The notes beneath the pieces were generated by a model. The model had not been told where the DNA came from and ran no database searches. It saw only the letters and a list, made by a program, of their open reading frames with translations. A DNA stretch of 21,533 bases from positions 1 through 21,533 of the forward strand of contig CALFWA010000374.1 of NCBI GenBank assembly GCA_937928035.1, given 5' to 3'. The DNA comes from an uncultured Caldilinea sp. Lineage in GTDB: Bacteria; Chloroflexota; Anaerolineae; Caldilineales; Caldilineaceae. Of this stretch, positions 11,028-21,533 are shown piece by piece. The position numbers and the translations under genes were made by a program. Position 1 is the first letter of the stretch; each line of letters starts with the position of its first letter.

Positions 11028-11110
11028 AGGAATGAACGGCCCTGAAAACGCCGTGCAGGTCGGTTGAACAGATGTCCAACAATGGAACTGGAGAATCAAA
11101 GGAACGCAAT

Positions 11111-11392
11111 ATGACGCCCAGCAAGACACGACGTCCCGTCAAGGGCAGGAGCGCCGCCAATCCGAGCAACTACAGTCAACTTTACAAGCAAAGCGAGCAG
11201 AACCTGCTGCAAGCGGCTGCGCGCGCGGCGGAGGCTGCGCCTGTGGCTTCATCCGGCGCAGCGGCGCAGCGCCTTTCAGAAGAGGTCGACTGGCGAACGG
11301 AATATGGATTCGTCTTCGCCGATCTGCGCCGTCTTCTTATCATTTCCGTGGCGCTCTTTGCGGCGATCATTCTGATTGGCTTCTTCTTATAG
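11111..11392 (+). CDS. Small single-pass membrane protein, unknown function
   Basis: I do not recognise this 93-residue product. The first 65 residues are hydrophilic: a basic start (MTPSKTRRPVKGR), a Gln/Ala-rich helix-prone part, then SEEVDWRTEYGFVFADLRR. A single hydrophobic helix (LLIISVALFAAIILIGFFL) forms the C-terminus. The topology suggests a tail-anchored protein with its N-terminus in the cytoplasm. ATG 11111 is preferred over the in-frame ATG at 11072 because AAAGGA lies seven bases upstream. A perfect 7-bp hairpin follows the stop codon. Small proteins with a W-x-x-E-Y-x-x-V-x-x-D-L-R-R-L motif before a terminal helix occur as hypothetical genes in Chloroflexota (recollection). 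Confidence 0.75.
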   Translation: MTPSKTRRPVKGRSAANPSNYSQLYKQSEQNLLQAAARAAEAAPVASSGAAAQRLSEEVDWRTEYGFVFADLRRLLIISVALFAAIILIGFFL

Positions 11393-11410
11393 GTTCTGAT
11401 AGGAGAACCT
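11391..11410 (+). terminator. Hairpin directly behind the small membrane-protein gene
   Basis: AGGTTCT (11391-11397) and AGAACCT (11404-11410) pair perfectly around GATAGG and overlap the stop codon. No T-run follows, so its role as terminator is uncertain. Confidence 0.4.
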
Positions 11411-11478
11411 TCGGTCGTCGCCCGCCGCCAGGAGACCGGGATGTGAAGGAAGTGAAAATGGACGGAATGAATTGAAAC

Positions 11479-11665
11479 TTGAAATTGGAGCCGGAAAAGC
11501 AGGCGGTGTTGGATTCATACGAGCAAGGGGAATGGCGGTCCGTCAACCATCTCCAGGAGCGATTGCATCAATATTATGCGGCGGCGGGAATTTCATATCA
11601 GGCGCTTATTGCCAGCATTCTTACATGATTATGTGACGGGGAAACTTGTTGAAAAAGCTGCGTAA
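11479..11665 (+). pseudogene. Remnant of a CopG/ribbon-helix-helix-type antitoxin gene
   Basis: From TTG 11479 the frame reads K-L-E-P-E-K-Q-A-V-L-D-S-Y-E, then QGEWRSVNHLQERLHQYY, then AAAGISYQALIASILT and a TGA at 11626. The opening (PExQxxxDSYExGEWxSV) and the ending (GIxYQxLIASILHxYVxGxL) are the two ends of a known CopG-like antitoxin family. Two defects are visible. The middle, where the family has its KDKRINIRxS DNA-binding strand and first helix, is missing (about 25 residues). One extra A at 11623 shifts the frame; in the +1 frame the sequence continues H-D-Y-V-T-G-K-L-V-E-K-A-A to TAA 11663-11665. No intact toxin gene is next to it. This is a decayed toxin-antitoxin module. Confidence 0.65.
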
Positions 11666-11692
11666 CGGATTGTTTCATTTGAATCTCCGAGC

Positions 11693-12388
11693 TTATTTTG
11701 AGCGGCTCTTTCCTGTAGATTCTGCTCTCTGTGCTGAGCCATTTGCGGATTGAATCATCAACGTCCAACTTAGGGCGTGCAGCGCCCAGCAGAGCCAGAA
11801 ATTGCGCGTGTAGAAAAAGAGGATGGAGGTCATCGCCAGGATGGCCAGCTTCACCAGGCGATGGAGCGCCGTAGGTTGATGGAACGCAGCCATTGGCGCA
11901 GCCAACAACGCGGCGAGCCACACCGCCCAATACCCCGGCGCATCGAGCGCAATTGAAAGCGTGACAAAAAGCTCGTCAAGCGTTCCCCGCAGAAAAGACC
12001 AGAAGAATTCTTCAGCCCCACATAGACCGATGAGCCCCAGAGAATCCAGCCATTGTCCCAGGTCTGGACGGGCGGCTCTCTTTTCTAATGAAGCGCCCGT
12101 CCATGTCGACGCCGCACGCGCCAGCAAAGCGAAGGCAAGCAATCCCAAGGCAAGCCCCACGCCGATGCGCAGACTGATCGCCCAGTCGATGGAAGCGAGC
12201 CCCATCAGCCGGGGAGAGACGCCGCCCGCAATCAGCGCCAGATAGGGCGTCAAGACCCAGTACGCCGGCATCAGGAAGGGCTGTGCAGCCGAAGGCAGAT
12301 AGGGTTTGGCGCTCAGCGCAGCAATTCCCAGAATGAGCGCCATCACCAGCCAGAAGCCGGATGCGTGAAAGTTGAGAAAAGCGTCCAT
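11693..12388 (-). CDS. Putative CPBP-like intramembrane protein
   Basis: This 231-residue product has about six to seven hydrophobic helices. In the middle it reads LCGAEEFFWSFLRG (Glu126-Glu127, Arg134), later AAFHQP (His170) and TRNFWLCWALHALSW (Asn196, His204). These resemble the EExxxR, FxxxH and HxxxN/H sites of CPBP (CAAX protease and bacteriocin-processing) membrane proteases, but the spacing between EE and Arg is longer than the common form, so the assignment is moderate. No clear ribosome site precedes the ATG. It is the last gene of a five-gene minus-strand run, 30 bases behind the mutase gene. Confidence 0.6.
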   Translation of the reverse strand: MDAFLNFHASGFWLVMALILGIAALSAKPYLPSAAQPFLMPAYWVLTPYLALIAGGVSPRLMGLASIDWAISLRIGVGLALGLLAFALLARAASTWTGASLEKRAARPDLGQWLDSLGLIGLCGAEEFFWSFLRGTLDELFVTLSIALDAPGYWAVWLAALLAAPMAAFHQPTALHRLVKLAILAMTSILFFYTRNFWLCWALHALSWTLMIQSANGSAQRAESTGKSRSK

Positions 12389-12418
12389 CCATCCTATTGT
12401 ACAGGATCGCTGCGTATT

Positions 12419-14107
<1,689 letters not shown>

Positions 14108-14164
14108 AGCGTCCTTCTCTTTCCTACACTTTCCAATGCAGCGACCCGATAGGATAAGTTTGCG

Positions 14165-16389
<2,225 letters not shown>

Positions 16390-16543
16390 AGGGTTCGGCT
16401 CCACAAACAGGGATGGAAGATGGCATCCCGGAGACAGGATTCACTGTTAAAGTGAGATGCTCAATTTCGCCGCAGAGACCCAAAGCGGGCCGGAGGATGT
16501 CAACCAATTGCGCTGTTACACTTTTCCCTTTGCTCCTCTCCTC

Positions 16544-17926
<1,383 letters not shown>

Positions 17927-17974
17927 ACAGGTTTTGCGTCGAAGAGGGTGGATGGGTCTGTTGTAGTTGCCAAC

Positions 17975-18003
17975 ATTATAGCCATCTTATCTTAGGATGC
18001 AAA
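17975..18003 (-). promoter_or_regulatory. Promoter of the five-gene minus-strand run
   Basis: On the minus strand TTTGCA (18003-17998), a 17-base spacer and a perfect TATAAT (17980-17975) lie about 50 bases before the ATP-grasp start codon. It is the best promoter seen in the run and could serve all five genes down to 11693. Confidence 0.65.
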
Positions 18004-18026
18004 CAAAAGATTGGAACCCAATGACA

Positions 18027-18054
18027 GAGGGCGATGGGTGCGCCCATCGCCCTC
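18027..18054. repeat. Perfect 12-bp intergenic hairpin, REP-like
   Basis: GAGGGCGATGGG (18027-18038) and CCCATCGCCCTC (18043-18054) pair perfectly around TGCG. Pairing continues loosely outside (TG-CA at the ends). No T-run follows closely on either strand, so it is not a standard terminator, although it lies downstream of the minus-strand gene ending at 18233. The rest of the gap (18055-18232) is AT-rich, with the palindrome ATTGTACAAT (18121-18130) and a degenerate ACGCAGAGATACAGAAG word (18146-18162); I see no gene in it. Confidence 0.7.
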
Positions 18055-18232
18055 CGTACACAAAGGAGGAGGAAGAAACATCTATAGTAAACTCCATTTT
18101 CCCTCCGCCGGACGTGAGAAATTGTACAATCATTATATTTTGCTTACGCAGAGATACAGAAGACAAGCTTCACCCGAAGGAAAAGAGAGCGTTTCCCCGG
18201 CAACTTTTTGTAGCGTTGCGTCGTATTGTTTT

Positions 18233-18649
18233 TTAGTCTTGATAGGGAGCGCGCAGAAAGCGCAGGGGGGCGATGGCGCCGATCAGCCAGATGACGAAGA
18301 GGATGAGCATGACGGTCTGGGCAGGCCAGGAGAAAGCGGCCATCTCACGCTGTAGATAGGCGGCGACAACCAGCACGGCGGGCAATCCATTGCCGAGTGC
18401 GCAGGTCGCCAATGCCGACAAGCCGATCGTGCGTTCGCCGGAGGCGAGGAGATAAAAAAGCCCTAAGGTGAGCAACCCTGCGCCGGCAAGGCGCAACGGC
18501 CAGAGAGGGCCGACGCCAAGCCCCATCCATTCGATCAGGGATAAGGGGGGCCAGAAGAGAAAAAATGCGCCGGTGGCAAGGCCAGCGGTGCCACAGAGTC
18601 GCAACACAACGCGTAGGGAACGAAAGGGATCGCTCAGCGTGTAGGCCAT
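18233..18649 (-). CDS. Four-helix membrane protein, unknown function
   Basis: The 138-residue product has four predicted membrane helices (about 15-32, 45-66, 75-97, 107-128), short loops and no recognised motif. A conserved-looking RLAGAGLLTLGLFYLLA segment lies in helix 2. It is monocistronic; the plus-strand rhomboid gene starts 166 bases away in divergent orientation. Codon use and length support a real gene, but no homologue comes to mind. Confidence 0.65.
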   Translation of the reverse strand: MAYTLSDPFRSLRVVLRLCGTAGLATGAFFLFWPPLSLIEWMGLGVGPLWPLRLAGAGLLTLGLFYLLASGERTIGLSALATCALGNGLPAVLVVAAYLQREMAAFSWPAQTVMLILFVIWLIGAIAPLRFLRAPYQD

Positions 18650-18815
18650 AGCATCTTATTCTGGCCTGAGCGAAGCAGGCTTGTCAATTGCTGGGGGGGC
18701 AGGAAGAAAATTTGCCGATTTTTGGATTTCGATGAAGTTTGTCGGCTGGGGATAAACGTCCTGGCTGATCGCAAAAAAACGTAGGCTTCCTGCAAAAAGG
18801 CGGCGAACGTTCTGC

Positions 18816-19490
18816 ATGAAGCCGGAATCAACAAAAAGAGTTGCTCGGTCTTACGGAGAAGACGACGGACCGATGACGAGAATCGATGTACGCGAAACTG
18901 CGCTGCTGCGCACGGAGAAAGTGCGTCGTCGACTGCTGCGCCATGCCGCTATCCTGGGCGGCGTCGTGGCCACATTTTGGGTGGTTGAGCTGCTGGACTG
19001 GCTGTGGCTGCGCGGCGCGCTAGACGGGTTCGGCATTCAGCCGCGCACGTGGAGCGGCCTGCAGGCGATCGTGATTGCGCCGTGGCTGCACGCAGGCTTC
19101 GGCCACCTTTTGGCGAACACCGTCCCTTTCGTGGTGCTCGGCTGGTTTGTGATGGTGCGGCGAACGACCGACTTTTTCATCGTGATGTTGGCGTCCTTGC
19201 TGGTCAGCGGCGCAGGCATCTGGCTCTTCGGCGGCGCTTCTTCAATTCACCTCGGCGCCAGCGGCGTTGTCTTTGGCTTTCTGGGTTACCTGCTGGCGCG
19301 CGGCTATTACGAACGCAGCGTCGTCGCTGTGGCGATGGCTGCGCTCGCCTTTTTCCTCTACGGCGGCATGCTGTGGGGCATGTTGCCGCTGCATCAGGGG
19401 ATCTCATGGCAAGGGCATCTTTTCGGCTTCGTCGGCGGCGTCCTGGTCGCCTACGGACAGGCGCGACCGAGGCGTGAACTTGCGTCCTAG
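18816..19490 (+). CDS. Rhomboid-family intramembrane serine protease
   Basis: The 224-residue membrane protein has the rhomboid pattern. APWLHAGFGHLLANTVPF gives the His92, His97 and Asn101 positions of the second core helix. HLGASGVVFGFLGYL carries the nucleophile Ser149 in GASG. SWQGHLFGFVGG carries the catalytic His201. Rhomboids cut transmembrane substrates within the membrane; the substrate is unknown. A basic cytoplasmic region of 40 residues precedes the first helix. ATG 18873 (residue 20, MTRIDVRE) is an alternative start; neither has a well-spaced ribosome site. The gene ends on TAG, and its last bases form CTAG with the stop of the convergent glycosyltransferase gene. Confidence 0.9.
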   Translation: MKPESTKRVARSYGEDDGPMTRIDVRETALLRTEKVRRRLLRHAAILGGVVATFWVVELLDWLWLRGALDGFGIQPRTWSGLQAIVIAPWLHAGFGHLLANTVPFVVLGWFVMVRRTTDFFIVMLASLLVSGAGIWLFGGASSIHLGASGVVFGFLGYLLARGYYERSVVAVAMAALAFFLYGGMLWGMLPLHQGISWQGHLFGFVGGVLVAYGQARPRRELAS

Positions 19491-20605
19491 CGCTGCGACC
19501 TAGCGCTCTGCGAGCGCAAGCCGCTTTTCAGCACCGCTCGATAAGCCTCGATGCGGCTTCGGCGCAGCGCCGGCTTGTGTCCCAGCCGCAATTTGAGCCA
19601 CTCCACCCCGATCTGCAACGCATACTCGAACAGCAGGTAGCGGCGCAGCGCCTCCGCCCAGCCTGCGCCGAACCATTTGCGCCAGTAGTGCACCTTGCTG
19701 GCGTTGAAGCGAATGTGCCGTTGCGTCGAGACCTGTTCGCTGCTTTTGCCTTCATGGTGAAGCACCGTCGCCGCCGGTTCGTACACAACGCGCCAGCCCG
19801 CCGCCTTGATGCGTCGACAGAGGTCCATCTCTTCACTGTACATGAAAAAATCTTCGTCGAAAGGCCCCTTCGCCATAGCGACGGCCTCCAGCGCTTCGCG
19901 GCGACAGAGCATCGCCGCACCCACCACCCAGTCGACGTCGCTCCGGCGCTCCGGCGGCAGGTCGGCCATGAGCATGGCGCTCGCCCACGGGTTGGACGAC
20001 CAGGCGCGGCCCAGCCAGGTGCTCTCGAAGAAGCCGGTGAGCGGCGTCGGAAAACGCCGGGCGCTGGGTTGCAGCGCGCCGTCGGCGTAGCGGAGCTGCG
20101 GCCCGATGACGCCGATGGAAGGATCGGCGAGCATTGCGCAATAGAGCGTTGTCAACGAATGCGCCGACGTCTCTAACGCAGAAGAGACAGCCTCTTGATT
20201 CGGCGCAGGCGCCAGCTCTGTGTCCGGATTGAGAAAATAGACAAAGCGACCGCGGCTGACGGCGAAGCCGAGGTTGTTGCCGCCGGTGAAACCGAGATTT
20301 TTCTCGCTGGCCAGCACGCGCACCCAGGGGAAGCGCCCCGTCACGCGCTGAGGCGTCTCGTCCTGGCTGGCGTTGTCGACGACGATCACTTCCAGCGTGG
20401 CGAAGGAGAGGGGGGGCGCCTGTGGCTCGGCGCTCAGCGCCGCACCGTCGGCGTCGCTTCCCTGCACGCCGACGGGAAAACGCCGTAAATTGGCCTCGTC
20501 CGGCGATGTGGCGCGTTCGATCGAGGCCAGGCAGCGCTGTAAAAGCGGCCAGACGTTCCACGAGACGATCACGATCGAAAGATCACAAGCTGCTTCCCTC
20601 TGCAT
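19487..20605 (-). CDS. Family 2 glycosyltransferase (rhamnosyltransferase-like)
   Basis: The 372-residue GT-A enzyme starts best at ATG 20605, just before LSIVIVSWN; upstream frame lacks family similarity and runs through the mtnA leader. It shows LEVIVVDNASQDET (71-84), EKNLGFTGGNNLGFA (101-115), FLNPDTEL with the metal-binding acidic site (about 125-131), VDWVVGAAMLCRREA, and DEDFFMYSEEMDLCRRIKAAGW with the catalytic-base region. This is the WbbL/rhamnosyltransferase branch, transferring a nucleotide-activated sugar to cell-surface polysaccharide. About 35 residues (35-69, Ala/Pro/Asp-rich) are inserted between the first helix and the second strand. The C-terminus (RSQSARSQR) comes from a small near-tandem duplication of TAGCGCT-containing sequence at 19487-19516. 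Donor and acceptor are unknown. Confidence 0.88.
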   Translation of the reverse strand: MQREAACDLSIVIVSWNVWPLLQRCLASIERATSPDEANLRRFPVGVQGSDADGAALSAEPQAPPLSFATLEVIVVDNASQDETPQRVTGRFPWVRVLASEKNLGFTGGNNLGFAVSRGRFVYFLNPDTELAPAPNQEAVSSALETSAHSLTTLYCAMLADPSIGVIGPQLRYADGALQPSARRFPTPLTGFFESTWLGRAWSSNPWASAMLMADLPPERRSDVDWVVGAAMLCRREALEAVAMAKGPFDEDFFMYSEEMDLCRRIKAAGWRVVYEPAATVLHHEGKSSEQVSTQRHIRFNASKVHYWRKWFGAGWAEALRRYLLFEYALQIGVEWLKLRLGHKPALRRSRIEAYRAVLKSGLRSQSARSQR

Positions 20606-20638
20606 ATATTTCGGATTGTAACGCAGCCTTCCAGAATT

Positions 20639-20665
20639 TTGACAGCGCTGCGGGGGTGTGATAGC
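20639..20665 (+). promoter_or_regulatory. Promoter of mtnA
   Basis: A perfect TTGACA (20639-20644) is followed after 15 bases by GATAGC (20660-20665), preceded by TG as in extended -10 sites. Transcription would start near 20672, giving a leader of about 255 bases. Confidence 0.5.
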
Positions 20666-20670
20666 CTCTT

Positions 20671-21533
<863 letters not shown>

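Noticed and set aside
14119..14130. Word GAAAGTGTAG shared between the trxB promoter hairpin (7977-7986) and the region before the mutase gene
   Set aside because: Only ten bases, and the second copy lies in the ribosome-site region of its gene instead of at a promoter; chance is sufficient.

Overview
This is a chromosomal segment of a moderately GC-rich bacterium with mixed-strand gene order. It is most likely a member of the Chloroflexota (Caldilineae/Anaerolineae-like). The support is gene content: a secreted protein built of DUF5666-type repeats, secreted proteins ending in a short Leu-Pro/Arg tail, a tRNA without encoded CCA, and the mix of enzymes. This is inference from gene families, not a database result. 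There is no phage, integrase, transposase or CRISPR array; the window is ordinary chromosome with several decayed genes.

Layout, left to right. (1) 1-3083: two damaged genes. One is a SulP anion transporter/STAS gene interrupted by a single in-frame TAG. The other, on the minus strand, is a secreted DUF5666-repeat protein broken by an 8-bp tandem duplication and by a Trp-to-TGA nonsense change. (2) 3315-7317: a plus-strand group of an alpha/beta hydrolase, an N-acetylmuramoyl-L-alanine amidase and a large secreted glycosidase-like protein with two Ig-like domains. (3) 7406-7479: tRNA-Arg(CCT) with a good promoter. (4) 7590-10661: a small antibiotic-biosynthesis-monooxygenase-type protein, then thioredoxin reductase overlapping the lipid II flippase gene murJ (TGATG). 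(5) 10662-11690: a gene-poor stretch with a palindromic MITE/REP-like repeat, a small membrane protein and the remnant of an antitoxin gene. (6) 17926 down to 11693 on the minus strand: a five-gene run behind a good sigma70-type promoter. It encodes a circularly permuted ATP-grasp protein, two tandem GCS2/YbdK-type carboxylate-amine ligase paralogues (ATGA overlap), a B12-dependent acyl-CoA mutase large subunit with the isobutyryl-CoA mutase active-site signature, and a CPBP-like membrane protein. (7) 18027-18054: a perfect 12-bp hairpin. (8) 18233-20605: a four-helix membrane protein, a rhomboid protease and a family 2 glycosyltransferase, the last two ending on a shared CTAG. (9) 20639-21533: promoter, long structured leader with terminator and competing antiterminator, and the start of mtnA (methionine salvage), cut by the window end.

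Most interesting: (a) the mtnA leader has clear transcription-attenuation architecture, but I could not fit its sensor part to a canonical SAM riboswitch; (b) the two GCS2 paralogues are asymmetric, one intact and one missing several signature residues, and sit next to an ATP-grasp protein, which suggests an uncharacterised amide/peptide-ligase system with a pseudoenzyme partner; (c) two unrelated secreted proteins end in nearly the same LP-x-V-R-R tail, a candidate C-terminal sorting or anchoring signal; (d) the mutase carries Phe/Gln rather than Tyr/Arg at the substrate-determining positions.
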